Assembly: GCF_001612685.1 (NCBI RefSeq)
Contig: NZ_BDAY01000038.1
Span: 1 to 64,000, forward strand
DNA length: 64,000 bases
Source of the DNA: Nocardia altamirensis NBRC 108246
Lineage (GTDB): Bacteria; Actinomycetota; Actinomycetes; Mycobacteriales; Mycobacteriaceae
Direction: 5' to 3'
The notes beneath the pieces are model-generated. The model had not been told where the DNA came from, made no database searches, and saw only the letters and a list, made by a program, of their open reading frames with translations. A program made the position numbers and the translations under genes. This document shows positions 1-8,940 of the stretch, piece by piece. The first letter of the stretch is position 1; the number at the start of each line of letters is the position of its first letter.

Positions 1-239
1 CGATCGCACCCTTCGCCGCTATGGCAGGCACCGGCAGCGCGATGCTCGGCGCCGGCAGTGTCGCCGCCGCCCCCTTCGGTGTCGCGCTCGGCGCGGGCGT
101 CGCCGCCGGCATCGTCACCGGCAGCGCCACCATGGGCTCACTCAGCGCCGCCTCCCCGGTGGCTGCCGACAAGACAGCCACGAACAACACCGCGACCGAA
201 CCCGAATACCGCCCGCTGCGCCTCGGCCCCGCAACCTGA
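1..239 (+). CDS. C-terminal end of an unknown protein (5' partial)
   Basis: The frame is open from the left edge and stops with TGA at 237-239. The visible 79 or so residues are dominated by Gly, Ala, Ser and Val, with a stretch that could form a membrane segment, then a polar tail rich in Asn, Thr and Glu. A start at ATG 21 is possible, but the frame is open further upstream, so I read it as the end of a longer gene. I recognise no family. It lies 64 bp before the PhoD gene on the same strand and could be co-transcribed with it. Confidence 0.4.
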   Translation, partial: IAPFAAMAGTGSAMLGAGSVAAAPFGVALGAGVAAGIVTGSATMGSLSAASPVAADKTATNNTATEPEYRPLRLGPAT

Positions 240-303
240 CCGCAGGAGCAGCCGGGTTCTCCGGTCGCAACCGCACCGTCATCCCCGGCCGCTACCCTGA
301 CGT

Positions 304-1953
304 ATGGGTCTGTCGCGTCGACAACTACTTCGGGTCGGGGGTGCAGGGTCGGCTGCCGTGCTGGCCGGGGCGGCGACGGCGAGCAGTGGACTGTTTCGAG
401 TGCCCCGATGGGACGACTATCCGTTCAGCTTGGGGGTCGCCTCGGGCGATCCGACCGCGGACGGGGTGGTGCTGTGGACGCGGTTGGCGCCTGATCCGTT
501 CGCGCCGGACGGGCTCGGCGGGATGCCGTTGCGGCCGGTGAGCGTGGAATACGAAGTCGCACACGACGAGAGCTTCCGACAGGTGGTCGCGCGCGGCACG
601 GCCGTTGCCACGCGCGAGCTGGCGCACAGCGTGCACCCTGAGGTCTCCGGGTTGGCGCCGGATCGGTGGTACTTCTATCGCTTTCGTGCGGGCACCGTGC
701 TGTCTCCGATCGGGCGGACCCGCACCGCACCCGCGGTCGGCAGCCCCACCGCGCGCCTGCGTTTCGCGTTCGCCTCGTGCCAATCGTGGAGTTCCGGGTA
801 CTTCACCGCCTACGAGCACATGAGCGCCGAGGACCTCGACCTCGTCGTGCATCTCGGCGACTACATCTACGAACGTGGCTGGACGCGGGGACGGCAAGGC
901 ATGACGCAGGCGCCGTACTTCCAGGACGAGGCCGTCGACCTGGCCGGCTATCGGCTGCGGTACGCGCAGGCCAAGGCCGAGGAACCGTTGCGCGCCGCGC
1001 ACGCCGCGTTTCCGTGGCTGGTCACCATGGACGATCACGAGCTCGACAACAACTGGGCGGGCGACTCGCCGGGGCTCGGTTTCGATATCTCCCGCGTTCC
1101 CGCGCTGTTCCGCCGCCGCCGGGCCGCCGCGTTCCAGGCCATGTACGAGCATCAACCGCTGCGGATCGCGCAAATGCCGTCCGGACCTGCCATGCACCTG
1201 CACCGCCGTTATGGGTTCGGCGACCTCGCCGAGATCACCATGCTCGACACCAGGCAGTACCGCGACAAACAGGCATGCGGCGACGGCAACACGGTCATCG
1301 ACTGTGCCGACCGGTTCGCTGCCGATCGCACGATACTCGGTGCCGCGCAACGCAATTGGCTGCTGGATGGGTTCGCGACATCCGCCGCCCGCTGGCAGAT
1401 CCTCGGCAATCAGGTATCGATGGCCCAGTCCGATCAGGATGCCGGTCCGGTCACGGCCGTCGGCACCGACGGCTGGGACGGCTATGTCGCCGACCGCAAT
1501 GCGGTGCTCGGCGCCGCCGCCGAGCGCGGCGTGCCCAACCTCGTCGTCATCACCGGAGATCGGCACCAGAATCAGGCCGCCGACCTGCGCCGCGACTACA
1601 CCGATCCCGAATCACCGGTGGTGGCCTCGGAATTCATCGGGACATCGATTACCAGCGCGGGCGACGGCGCCGACCTGACCGATGCGGGCCGGAATCTGCT
1701 CGCCGCCAACCCGGATCTCAAGTTCGTCAACTCGCAGCGCGGCTACGTCCGTGTCGAGCTCGATCATCGGCTGTGGCGCAGCGACTTCCGCGTGGTGCCG
1801 TATGTGCGGCGAACCGGCGCGCCCATCCACACCCGAGCCAGCTTCGTGGTGCAGGACGGGGTTCCCGGCGTCACGCAGGCCGCGCGGCCGGACGCCCCTG
1901 CACCATCGCCGCCCGAACCGGACGCGAGCTCGACCAACAAGCCGCCCCGATAA
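304..1953 (+). CDS. phoD: PhoD-like alkaline phosphatase, Tat-exported
   Basis: This 549-residue protein is a secreted phosphodiesterase/alkaline phosphatase of the PhoD family, which releases phosphate from organic esters outside the membrane. The N-terminus is a Tat signal (Arg5-Arg6 followed by a hydrophobic Ala/Gly segment to about residue 28). The usual PhoD N-terminal domain follows. The metallophosphatase core shows FASC at about 156-159, GDYIYE at about 185-190, the metal-binding DDHE at about 243-246, and ITGDRH in the C-terminal third. These motifs supply the Fe/Ca ligands in the family. The C-terminus ends in a Pro-rich tail. The ATG at 304 is kept because it places the twin arginines where a Tat signal needs them. 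A strong hairpin follows the stop. No Pho-box was identified. Confidence 0.9.
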   Translation: MGLSRRQLLRVGGAGSAAVLAGAATASSGLFRVPRWDDYPFSLGVASGDPTADGVVLWTRLAPDPFAPDGLGGMPLRPVSVEYEVAHDESFRQVVARGTAVATRELAHSVHPEVSGLAPDRWYFYRFRAGTVLSPIGRTRTAPAVGSPTARLRFAFASCQSWSSGYFTAYEHMSAEDLDLVVHLGDYIYERGWTRGRQGMTQAPYFQDEAVDLAGYRLRYAQAKAEEPLRAAHAAFPWLVTMDDHELDNNWAGDSPGLGFDISRVPALFRRRRAAAFQAMYEHQPLRIAQMPSGPAMHLHRRYGFGDLAEITMLDTRQYRDKQACGDGNTVIDCADRFAADRTILGAAQRNWLLDGFATSAARWQILGNQVSMAQSDQDAGPVTAVGTDGWDGYVADRNAVLGAAAERGVPNLVVITGDRHQNQAADLRRDYTDPESPVVASEFIGTSITSAGDGADLTDAGRNLLAANPDLKFVNSQRGYVRVELDHRLWRSDFRVVPYVRRTGAPIHTRASFVVQDGVPGVTQAARPDAPAPSPPEPDASSTNKPPR

Positions 1954-1960
1954 CACCGTT

Positions 1961-1997
1961 ATGCAGGCCGCAGGGCAAAGACGAAGGCGGCCTGCAT
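1961..1997. terminator. Bidirectional hairpin between convergent genes
   Basis: An 11-bp perfect stem (ATGCAGGCCGC pairing with GCGGCCTGCAT) encloses a 15-nt loop. It sits 8 bp after the phoD stop and 17 bp before the stop of the convergent membrane-protein gene, so it can end transcription from both sides. Confidence 0.75.
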
Positions 1998-2013
1998 CGT
2001 TCCAGCTCAGTAC

Positions 2014-2748
2014 CTACTGAACGGGCACCGGTTCGGCGACCGTGACCGGCTTGCGCTGCTCGACCGCGTCGGCCTCGTGGAAGGTCGCCTCGATGGTCGC
2101 CCGCTCCCGCCAGAGATTTATCAGCGCGAGGGCGAAGATCGTCGTACCGATCACGTTGGCGAGGAAGTGCCACCAGACGCGATATGTCCACAGACCGGGT
2201 CCCGCGTCGAGCAGACCGAACCAGGTGGAGAACCCGATCGCCTTGTACCCCAGCAACACCGAGACCGTCAGCGCGACGTGTTCGAGGCCGTGGATGCCTT
2301 GCATCACGACACCCATGCGCGCCCACTTGCGTGCCTGGCTCTCGATGGCCCGGTGCGTGATCAGCGCGACGCCGACCAATCCGGCGAGGAAGTGGAAGTT
2401 GCCGACCAGGTGCAGAATCTCCATACCCAGTGTCTTGTTGGACGGATCCACCGTGCCGAACCCGTTGGCGAGACCGGTGCCCCACGGCGTCATCCAGGCC
2501 GGGGAGTTGTTGTGCCCGATCCAGTAGCCCGCCTGCAGCACATGCTCCTGGAAATGGCCGATCTGCGCGATCACCCCCAACGCGATGACACCGAGGCTTG
2601 TCTTGTACATCCATGGCCGTACCTGTTTGCGGAGACCGACGATCAAGACCGCTACCGCGGCCCACATGACCACCATCCACACCACCATCAGGACCGCTCC
2701 GGCGATCTCCCAACCGGCAGCGCCCGCACCGTGATTCATATTTTCCAT
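2014..2748 (-). CDS. Multi-pass membrane protein of unknown function
   Basis: This 244-residue protein has a short His/Gly-containing N-terminus and then about six hydrophobic segments (roughly residues 12-38, 48-66, 110-130, 150-170, 180-200 and 205-222). Several His residues lie in or next to the membrane (the FHFLAG motif near 117-122, GLEHV near 152-156). Such residues could bind heme or metal, but I cannot name a family with confidence. The start at 2748 follows AGGCGG at about the right distance; an internal ATG three codons later is also possible. The gene is monocistronic, and an unusual tandem repeat lies in its upstream region. Confidence 0.6.
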   Translation of the reverse strand: MENMNHGAGAAGWEIAGAVLMVVWMVVMWAAVAVLIVGLRKQVRPWMYKTSLGVIALGVIAQIGHFQEHVLQAGYWIGHNNSPAWMTPWGTGLANGFGTVDPSNKTLGMEILHLVGNFHFLAGLVGVALITHRAIESQARKWARMGVVMQGIHGLEHVALTVSVLLGYKAIGFSTWFGLLDAGPGLWTYRVWWHFLANVIGTTIFALALINLWRERATIEATFHEADAVEQRKPVTVAEPVPVQ

Positions 2749-2834
2749 GTCGAACCGCCTGTTACTACTCCCGCGGAGAATGGGAGTGAGGCAATTTTAT
2801 TTCACGATCACCAATCATGGTGGGTCAAACGGAT

Positions 2835-2876
2835 ATCCGACGAAATAACAGCGTAATCCGACGATATGACAATGTA
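2835..2876. repeat. Two tandem 21-bp repeats upstream of the membrane-protein gene
   Basis: Two directly abutting 21-bp units begin ATCCGACGA and end GTA; they match at 16 of 21 positions. Right after them an inverted copy of the core appears (TTCGTCG, then GGATAT), giving a dyad with the GATATCC just before the repeats. The array lies just beyond the radC stop and about 85 bp upstream of the membrane-protein start. A 21-bp period is two helical turns, which fits a cooperative regulator site. Confidence 0.55.
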
Positions 2877-2894
2877 ATTCGTCGTTGGATATCA

Positions 2895-3572
2895 CTATCG
2901 CGCGGTAGTTGCGGGCGCACTCGCCCATGCCTCGCCCGCGACGACCACATGGTCGAGGAAGCGAAGGCCGACGGTGCGTGCGGCTTCGGCGAGCAGCGTG
3001 GTGGCGCGACGGTCGTCGACGCTGGGGGTCGGGTCGCCGGAGGGGTGGTTGTGCACGACGGCGAACGCGCGGCCGTCGTGCCGCAGCACGGTGTTCAGGA
3101 TTTCCCGGACCGGGACCGCGACCTGGTCGACCGCGCCCTCGGCGACGAATATCTTCTGCCGCAACTGGTTCTGTGCGTCGCACACCAGCACCAGCAGCCG
3201 CTCGACCCTGGTGCCCGCGAACAGCGGGCGGGCCGCGGCAGCGACGTCGGCCGCGCCGCCGAGGCGCCGCGGGGTGCCGGTGACACCCCTGGCGCGGGAA
3301 CCGAGGTGGAATGCGGCGATGAGGGCCGCGGCCTTGGCCACGCCGATCCCGGCGCGCCGGGACAACTCCTCCGGCCGTGCGGCCGCCAGGCCTGCCAGCC
3401 CGCCGTGCTCGGCGAGCAGTTCCATGGCCAGGTCGAGCGCGCTGGCGCCCGGTCTGCCGTGTCGTAACAGCAGGGCGAGCAGTTCGACATCGCTGAGCGC
3501 GTGCGGGCCGACCGCGAGCAACCGCTCACGCGGCCGCTGCTCGACGGGCACATCGATAAGGGAGACCGGCAT
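2895..3572 (-). CDS. radC: RadC-family JAB/MPN domain protein
   Basis: This 225-residue protein belongs to the RadC/UPF0758 family. The N-terminal half has the helix-hairpin-helix-like region (LSDVELLALLL near 26-36, GIGVAKAAAL near 75-84). The C-terminal half is a JAB1/MPN-type metal-binding domain with His174, His176, Ser178 and Asp187 in the HNHPSGDP motif, the expected zinc ligands. The family name suggests DNA repair, but its true role is unsettled and the catalytic substrate is unknown. The start at 3572 follows GAGGGG six bases upstream. The C-terminus is slightly shorter and more Ala/Thr-rich than usual. It is read alone on the minus strand. Confidence 0.9.
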   Translation of the reverse strand: MPVSLIDVPVEQRPRERLLAVGPHALSDVELLALLLRHGRPGASALDLAMELLAEHGGLAGLAAARPEELSRRAGIGVAKAAALIAAFHLGSRARGVTGTPRRLGGAADVAAAARPLFAGTRVERLLVLVCDAQNQLRQKIFVAEGAVDQVAVPVREILNTVLRHDGRAFAVVHNHPSGDPTPSVDDRRATTLLAEAARTVGLRFLDHVVVAGEAWASAPATTAR

Positions 3573-3759
3573 CGTTACACCCCTCGGTCATGGCGACAGT
3601 GTCATGGAGTGTGCCAGGCCGCACCGACATGTTGCCCGCGCAGGCGGGGCCGCCCGAGTTGCCCGATCCTGCCGCTGTCGGATCAGCACCCTTCGGGCAC
3701 ACTGAGTGCGTCGACGGACGCCGGCGCAGCCGGCGGGGTGGGTGAATAGAGGGCAACGA

Positions 3760-5289
3760 ATGTGCACACCGCGCAAGGGAATCGCGGCTTCGGAACGGGT
3801 CATGCCGATTGCCGCGGCCATCGCCGCACTCGCGCTGCTACTGACGGCATGTGGCGGCGACAAGGCCGCGGTCGACCCGCCTGCTCCTACCCTCGATCGC
3901 TTCTACAACCAGCAACTCGCGTGGGGCTCGTGTGAGAGTTACCAGGGCGGCAAGGAACTCCCCGCGCACGGCATCGAGTGCGCGCGGGTACGGGTGCCGA
4001 TCGACTACGGCAAGCCGGACGGCGCCACCGCCGAGATCGCGATCTCCCGGCTGCGCGCCACCGGCACGCGGGTCGCCGCGCTGCTCACGAACCCGGGTGG
4101 CCCCGGCGTGCCCGGTCTGACGATGCCGCTCGGTCTGGCGAAATCGCCGGTGGCCGAGCGTTTCGATGTGATCGGGATGGACGTGCGCGGGCTCGGTGCC
4201 TCGAAACCCCATGTCCGCTGCCGCACGGCCACCGAGTACCAATCGGACCGGCGGGTGCTCAACAGGACCGACCCGCTCGTGGAGATCGACCAGATCGAGG
4301 AGGAGAACGAGGAGTACGCCAACTCGTGCGGCAGTCGGACCGGACTCGAATTGCTCGGACATGTCGGCACCGGCGACGTGGCCCGCGACATGGATGTGAT
4401 CCGCGCCGTGCTCGGTGAGCGGAAGCTGACCTATTTCGGCGGCTCCTACGGCACCCGCCTCGGATCCACCTATGCAGAGTTGTTTCCGGATCGGGTGCGC
4501 GCCATGGTTCTCGACGCTGCCGTCGATCCCACCACGAATATCGGCGACGACGTGATCACCGCGGCAGGTTTCCAGCAGGCATTCGACGCCTATGCCGCCG
4601 ACTGCGCCAAGGCGCCGGATTGCCCACTCGGCACCGATCCGAAGAAGTCGACCGAAGCCTATCGGGCGCTGGTACTCCCGCTGATCAAGCACCCGATCCG
4701 CACCCAGGACCGCCGTGCACTCGACTACAGCGCCGCAACAACCGCGACGATTTCGCTGCTCTACCATCCCGATTCCTGGCCGAGTCTCACCAGGGGCCTG
4801 GCCGAGCTGGCCAAGGGACGCGGCGAGGCGATGCTCGGCGACGCCGGTTCGTATCAGGAGGTCTCGTCCGACGACGTGCACCGCGCGGTGCTCTGTCTGG
4901 AGGAGGTTCGGGTGACCGACCGGGCGACCGCGGCCGACATCGACCGCCGATCCCGCAGCGCGGCACCGATTTTCGACGATGGCCTGGCCAATGCCGAAGC
5001 GCCCCTCGGCACCTGCGCGTTCTGGCCGGTGCCGCCGACGGCCCAACCACACCCGCCGGCCGTGCCAGGCCTGCCGAAGGTGGTGGTCGTCGCAGTGACC
5101 GGCGATCCGGCGACGCCATACGCGGGCGGTGTCAAGCTCGCCAAATCCCTTGGCGCCGCACTGATCACCTACGAGGGCACCCAGCACGGCGCGGCGTTGG
5201 AGGGAATCGCCTGCGTCGACGAACCCGTGCTGAAGTACTTGACCGACCTGACGCCACCGGCCGACGGCCTGCGCTGCGCGAAGCCGTGA
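3760..5289 (+). CDS. TAP-like alpha/beta-hydrolase lipoprotein (tripeptidyl aminopeptidase family)
   Basis: This is a secreted serine hydrolase of the actinobacterial SlpD/TAP group, which trims peptides or hydrolyses esters outside the cell. I chose ATG 3760 because AGAGGG lies just upstream and the n-region (with Arg/Lys) then leads into a hydrophobic stretch ending in the lipobox LLTAC, with Cys31 as the lipidated residue. An upstream in-frame start at 3706 has no such support. The core shows the oxyanion strand TNPGGPG, the nucleophile elbow GGSYGT, an aspartate in TGDPATPY and a C-terminal histidine in TQHGA. Paired Cys residues suggest disulfides. The 509-residue length is normal. The substrate is not predictable from sequence. 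Confidence 0.88.
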   Translation: MCTPRKGIAASERVMPIAAAIAALALLLTACGGDKAAVDPPAPTLDRFYNQQLAWGSCESYQGGKELPAHGIECARVRVPIDYGKPDGATAEIAISRLRATGTRVAALLTNPGGPGVPGLTMPLGLAKSPVAERFDVIGMDVRGLGASKPHVRCRTATEYQSDRRVLNRTDPLVEIDQIEEENEEYANSCGSRTGLELLGHVGTGDVARDMDVIRAVLGERKLTYFGGSYGTRLGSTYAELFPDRVRAMVLDAAVDPTTNIGDDVITAAGFQQAFDAYAADCAKAPDCPLGTDPKKSTEAYRALVLPLIKHPIRTQDRRALDYSAATTATISLLYHPDSWPSLTRGLAELAKGRGEAMLGDAGSYQEVSSDDVHRAVLCLEEVRVTDRATAADIDRRSRSAAPIFDDGLANAEAPLGTCAFWPVPPTAQPHPPAVPGLPKVVVVAVTGDPATPYAGGVKLAKSLGAALITYEGTQHGAALEGIACVDEPVLKYLTDLTPPADGLRCAKP

Positions 5290-5298
5290 GGCGCTCGA

Positions 5299-5502
5299 TT
5301 ACCCGTCGACGACAACGACCTCGGGTCCTGGCAGGGTGAACAACGCGGTGGCGGCCAGCTTTTCGAGATGATGCAGCTGACGTTCGTGCACGACGATCCG
5401 GCGCAGTGCCTCGTTCACGGTGGCGTTGCTCGTCGAGGTGCCCATGATGGCGGCCGCGGCGGCGAGCAACTTCTGGTCGAGATCGATCCGCACGGATTTC
5501 AT
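5299..5502 (-). CDS. VapB-like ribbon-helix-helix antitoxin, orphan
   Basis: This 67-residue protein begins with a short beta strand (KSVRIDLDQ) followed by two helices including NATVNEALRRIV, the pattern of VapB/MazE-type RHH DNA-binding antitoxins. The C-terminal tail after about residue 45 is the region that would cap a toxin. A very good ribosome site (AAGGAGGA, 4 bases before the ATG) supports the start. No PIN-domain VapC gene lies beside it: downstream is the convergent hydrolase end, upstream is 324 bp of non-coding DNA. It may be an orphan, a remnant, or an autonomous transcription factor. Confidence 0.75.
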   Translation of the reverse strand: MKSVRIDLDQKLLAAAAAIMGTSTSNATVNEALRRIVVHERQLHHLEKLAATALFTLPGPEVVVVDG

Positions 5503-5826
5503 GCGTCCTCCTTCGTACTTTCGCCATTTTGCGCTGTCCGCCCGCTCATGTCCGGCAAATCGGTGGGAGTGGCCGGGCGCGTCACGAGAAATTCACGGCC
5601 GCAGTATGTTCGGCCCGCATCCGCCCAGCGGCATGGCGGCCGCCATGCCGTCCGCGCACCTTCGGCAGCACACCTGCCGCACCGCTCACCGGCCACTGGT
5701 CAGCTCGCCGTCGAAATACGCCGTCCCATGCCGGTACTTACCCGGGAAAGCGCACCCAGCTAGGCAGTTTGCCAAGCTGGGCGTGGGTTTGTTGTCGATG
5801 GGCCCGAGCGATGATTGCATCGAGGT
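5503..5826. other. Non-coding stretch between vapB-like gene and phhA
   Basis: This 324-bp gap has no ORF with coding character. It must hold the divergent promoters of the two flanking genes. There is no toxin-like remnant I can recognise and no clear repeat or hairpin. Confidence 0.5.
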
Positions 5827-6726
5827 ATGTTCACCGAAGCTCAGCTGTACTCACCGGTGACCCGGTCCGGCGACGGCGATGTGACCGTCCACCTGAGCGA
5901 GGAGCACCCCGGCGTGCACGACCCGGAATACCGGGAGCGCCGCAACGCGATCGCCGCGATGGCACTCGACTACGCACCGGGCAAATCCGTTCCGCAGATC
6001 GCCTACACCGCGGAGGAACAAGAGGTGTGGCGGATCGCGTCGGCGGAACTCGCGCGCAAGCACCGCACCTACGCCTGCGCCGAGGTGCTCGACGCCGCGG
6101 CCCGACTCGCGCTGCCCGAGGACCACATCCCGCAATTGGACGAGGTCTCGGCGGCGCTGGTGCCGCTCACCGGATTCCGCTACGCACCGGCGGCGGGACT
6201 GGTGCCGCTTCGCGAGTTCTTCGGGTCGTTCGCGGATCGAATCTTCCACTCCACCCAGTACATTCGGCACCACTCCGCGCCGCTGTACACCCCGGAACCC
6301 GATGCCATTCACGAGATCATCGGGCACGCCAATCAGATCGCGAGCCCGCGCTTCGCCGCCATCTACGAGGCGGTCGGCGCGGCGGTCGGCCGGGTGGAGA
6401 CCGAGTCCGCGCTGAAGTTCCTCGCCAACGTCTTCTGGTTCTCGATGGAGTTCGGTGTGGTCAGGGAGCAGGGCGAGGTCCGCTGCTACGGCGCGGGGTT
6501 GCTGTCCTCCTACGGTGAGATCGAGGAATTCCGCGGCGCCGACCTGCGTCCCCTCGACGTCGCCGCGATGGGCACCGCCGTCTACGACATCACGCACTAC
6601 CAGCCGATCCTCTACTGCGCCGAGTCGGTCGCCGAGATCGAGGATGTGGTCGGCGGCTTCTTCGCCACCATGGACGACGACACCCCGGAACGGCTGCGGC
6701 ATTCGAGCGCGGCAGGCGCCCAGTAG
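5827..6726 (+). CDS. phhA: Phenylalanine 4-monooxygenase
   Basis: This 299-residue enzyme is a tetrahydropterin-dependent aromatic amino acid hydroxylase that converts phenylalanine to tyrosine with O2 and Fe(II). The iron ligands of the family are visible as His162 and His167 in HEIIGH and Glu208 in SMEFG. The pterin-binding region RYAPAAGLVPLREFF and the substrate region HHSAPLYTPEPD precede them. Compared with mammalian enzymes it lacks a regulatory ACT domain and is the short bacterial form. ATG 5827 matches the usual family N-terminus; a TTG at 5815 is in frame but adds only four residues. No pterin-4a-carbinolamine dehydratase (phhB) lies next to it. Confidence 0.92.
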   Translation: MFTEAQLYSPVTRSGDGDVTVHLSEEHPGVHDPEYRERRNAIAAMALDYAPGKSVPQIAYTAEEQEVWRIASAELARKHRTYACAEVLDAAARLALPEDHIPQLDEVSAALVPLTGFRYAPAAGLVPLREFFGSFADRIFHSTQYIRHHSAPLYTPEPDAIHEIIGHANQIASPRFAAIYEAVGAAVGRVETESALKFLANVFWFSMEFGVVREQGEVRCYGAGLLSSYGEIEEFRGADLRPLDVAAMGTAVYDITHYQPILYCAESVAEIEDVVGGFFATMDDDTPERLRHSSAAGAQ

Positions 6727-6740
6727 CTTTCCGCCGCGGC

Positions 6741-7364
6741 TCAGCCCCGGTCGACCGGCCGTGGCTCGCCGAGCGGTAGTCCCGCCCCCAAGAAGTCCAT
6801 GATGCGGCCCAGGTTTTCGACGTTGACCGGGGTGACGGTCGCGATGGCCAGCGCGGCTCCGGTCAACGCACCCGCGAACACGCGAACCTCGAAGTCGTCG
6901 GGGGTGACGCCGAGACGTTCGGCCATCATGGCGGCGAAGAGGTCTATGTTGCGCTCGAGCTCATGGCCGATGGCTGAACGCAGCTCGGGCACGTGGTAGA
7001 GCAGCGCTTGTCGTTCCTGCTCGAAGGCCGCCTCCTCGGCGGTCAGCTGCCCGAAGACAGTGTTCATCGCATTGCGCACCGCCTCGAACGCAGGCAGGTC
7101 CAGCGGCTCGGCTTTGAGCGCCTCGATCATCCGCGGATCGAGGTCGTCGGCCAGGACCAACTGCTCCTTGGTCGGGAAGTAGCGGAAGAAGGTGCTCGGC
7201 GAGACCTCGGCCGCCGCCGCGATCTGCTCGATGGTGGTCTCGTTGTATCCCTGCTCACGGAACAGCCGGAACGCCTCGAGGCGGATCGTCCGGCGGGTCC
7301 GTTCCTTCTTCCGCTCCCGCAGCCCACGCGTCGCAGGCTCTTCTCCGGACAATTCAGCTGACAT
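6741..7364 (-). CDS. TetR-family repressor of the adjacent efflux pump
   Basis: This 207-residue regulator has a standard N-terminal helix-turn-helix (about residues 15-62, with TTIEQIAAAAEVSPSTFFRYFPTK spread over helices 2 to 4) and a C-terminal ligand-binding domain of the TetR_C type with a large hydrophobic pocket. It is downstream of the DHA2 transporter and overlaps its end by 11 bp, so the two are translationally linked and probably co-transcribed. That arrangement fits a pump with its own drug-sensing repressor. An alternative ATG at 7382 has a GGGAG element only 3-4 bases upstream; 7364 gives the more typical overlap and N-terminal length. Confidence 0.85.
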   Translation of the reverse strand: MSAELSGEEPATRGLRERKKERTRRTIRLEAFRLFREQGYNETTIEQIAAAAEVSPSTFFRYFPTKEQLVLADDLDPRMIEALKAEPLDLPAFEAVRNAMNTVFGQLTAEEAAFEQERQALLYHVPELRSAIGHELERNIDLFAAMMAERLGVTPDDFEVRVFAGALTGAALAIATVTPVNVENLGRIMDFLGAGLPLGEPRPVDRG

Positions 7365-8907
7365 GTGTCGATTCTGACGCATCGGCTCCCTGGCCGACGT
7401 GGGGTGCGTCGTCCAGCCGCTCCTGCTGTTCCCCGACTGCGGCTCGGGGTGCCCGGATGAGGACGGCGGCGAGCACGGCCGCCGCAGCACACAGGGCGGC
7501 ACAGACCCAGAGCATCGCGGCCATGCCGCCGACAAAGGCCGTCTGTACCTGATGCAGCATCGCGGAGTCGCCGAGCTGGTGCGCCACCGAGACGCCTGCG
7601 TTCACGCCGTCGGAGATCGGGTCACGGTTCAATGTGCCCAGCTCCGAACGGTATTGGGTGGCGAGCACGGTGCCGAGCACCGCGACACCGATGGTGCCGC
7701 CCGCCTGCCGCAGCGCCTGGATCAGCGCGGAACCGGACCCGGACCGTTCCGCGGTGAGTTCGCCCATCGCCAGCCCCATCGCGGTCGGCATCGCCAAGCC
7801 CATCCCGGCGCCGAGCACCGTCGTCCACAGCGCGGTGTAGCCGTAGCCGCTGTCGACGGTGGTCAGCGCGCCGAGCGCGAGCGCACCGGCAAGCAGCGCG
7901 AATCCGATGGCGAGCATCGCCCTGGTGCCGAGCTTCGGCAATGCCTTGTCGACCACCCTGCTGCCGATGATCAATCCGCCGATCAGGGGAAGCAGGCGCA
8001 GCCCGCTGCCGAGCGCGTCCACGCCGAGTACCGCCTGGAAGTACTGCGGCACGGTGAAGAACATGCCGAACATCGCGAAGTTGACGACGATGGACAGCGC
8101 GGTGCCCCAACGGAATCCGGTGCTCTGGAACAGCCCGAGGTCGACGAGGGGGTGCGCGGTCCTTCGCTGCCAGAGCACGAAGGCGCCGAGCAGCAGCACA
8201 CCCGCCGCTACGGCCACCCAGGCAAGCCCGTTGCCCCAGCCGTACTCACCGAACCGGATGAAGCCGTAGGTGAGCCCGAGCATACCGAGCGCCGAGAGCA
8301 CGACGCCCGCCACGTCGACCCGGAATCGTTGCGCGCTACGGGATTCCGGAACGAGGGCGAGCACGGCGAGCGCACCGATGATCACCATCGGCACATTGAT
8401 CAGGAACACCGAACCCCACCAGAAGTTCCGCAGCAGCCAGCCGCCGACGATCGGACCGAGGGGCAGACCGATCGCGGTCGAGGTGATCCAGATGGTGAGC
8501 GCGCGCTGGCGGGCCGCAGGTTCGGGAAAGAGCGAAGGCAGCACCGCCATGGACAGCGGCATCATCGCCGCGGCCGCGATGCCGAGCACCACCCGTGCGG
8601 CGACGAGCTGTCCGGCCGAGGTGGCGAAGGCGCAGGCCAGTGACGCCACACCGAAGAGGAGCAGCGCGGCGAGCAGGAACTTCTTGCGCCCGTATCGATC
8701 ACCGAGCGCACCGGCAGGCAGCATCATCGCGGCGAGCGCGAGCGTGTAGGCGCTGCTGAACCATTGCAGCGCAGCAGTATTCGCGTGCAGATCGACCGCA
8801 AGCGTAGGCAGTGCCACGGTCAGCACCGTGACGTCGAGTCCGATGGTCAGCATGGCCACCGCCAGCGCGCCGAGCGCCAGCCAGCGGCGAGTCGAGTCCG
8901 TGTTCAT
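7354..8907 (-). CDS. DHA2-family MFS multidrug efflux transporter (EmrB/QacA type)
   Basis: This 517-residue protein has 14 predicted transmembrane helices, the number expected for DHA2 antiporters. It carries motif A between helices 2 and 3 (GALGDRYGRKK) and motif C in helix 5 (GLPLGPIVGGWL). It should export hydrophobic cationic drugs or dyes in exchange for protons. The ATG follows GGAGGGG. The C-terminus overlaps the TetR gene behind it. A consensus-like promoter with an internal dyad lies upstream, so autoregulation by that TetR is likely. The real substrate cannot be told from the sequence. Confidence 0.9.
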   Translation of the reverse strand: MNTDSTRRWLALGALAVAMLTIGLDVTVLTVALPTLAVDLHANTAALQWFSSAYTLALAAMMLPAGALGDRYGRKKFLLAALLLFGVASLACAFATSAGQLVAARVVLGIAAAAMMPLSMAVLPSLFPEPAARQRALTIWITSTAIGLPLGPIVGGWLLRNFWWGSVFLINVPMVIIGALAVLALVPESRSAQRFRVDVAGVVLSALGMLGLTYGFIRFGEYGWGNGLAWVAVAAGVLLLGAFVLWQRRTAHPLVDLGLFQSTGFRWGTALSIVVNFAMFGMFFTVPQYFQAVLGVDALGSGLRLLPLIGGLIIGSRVVDKALPKLGTRAMLAIGFALLAGALALGALTTVDSGYGYTALWTTVLGAGMGLAMPTAMGLAMGELTAERSGSGSALIQALRQAGGTIGVAVLGTVLATQYRSELGTLNRDPISDGVNAGVSVAHQLGDSAMLHQVQTAFVGGMAAMLWVCAALCAAAAVLAAVLIRAPRAAVGEQQERLDDAPHVGQGADASESTHVS

Positions 8908-8940
8908 AACCCCTCCGAAAATGACAGAAGCAACCTTTTG

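Noticed and set aside
325..1566. 413-codon minus-strand frame opposite phoD
   Set aside because: Shadow of a high-GC gene: the plus strand has a signal peptide and all PhoD motifs, while the minus frame is Gly/Arg/Val-rich without motifs.
5365..5763. Plus-strand frames opposite the VapB-like gene
   Set aside because: They run antisense into it and continue through non-coding DNA without a ribosome site.
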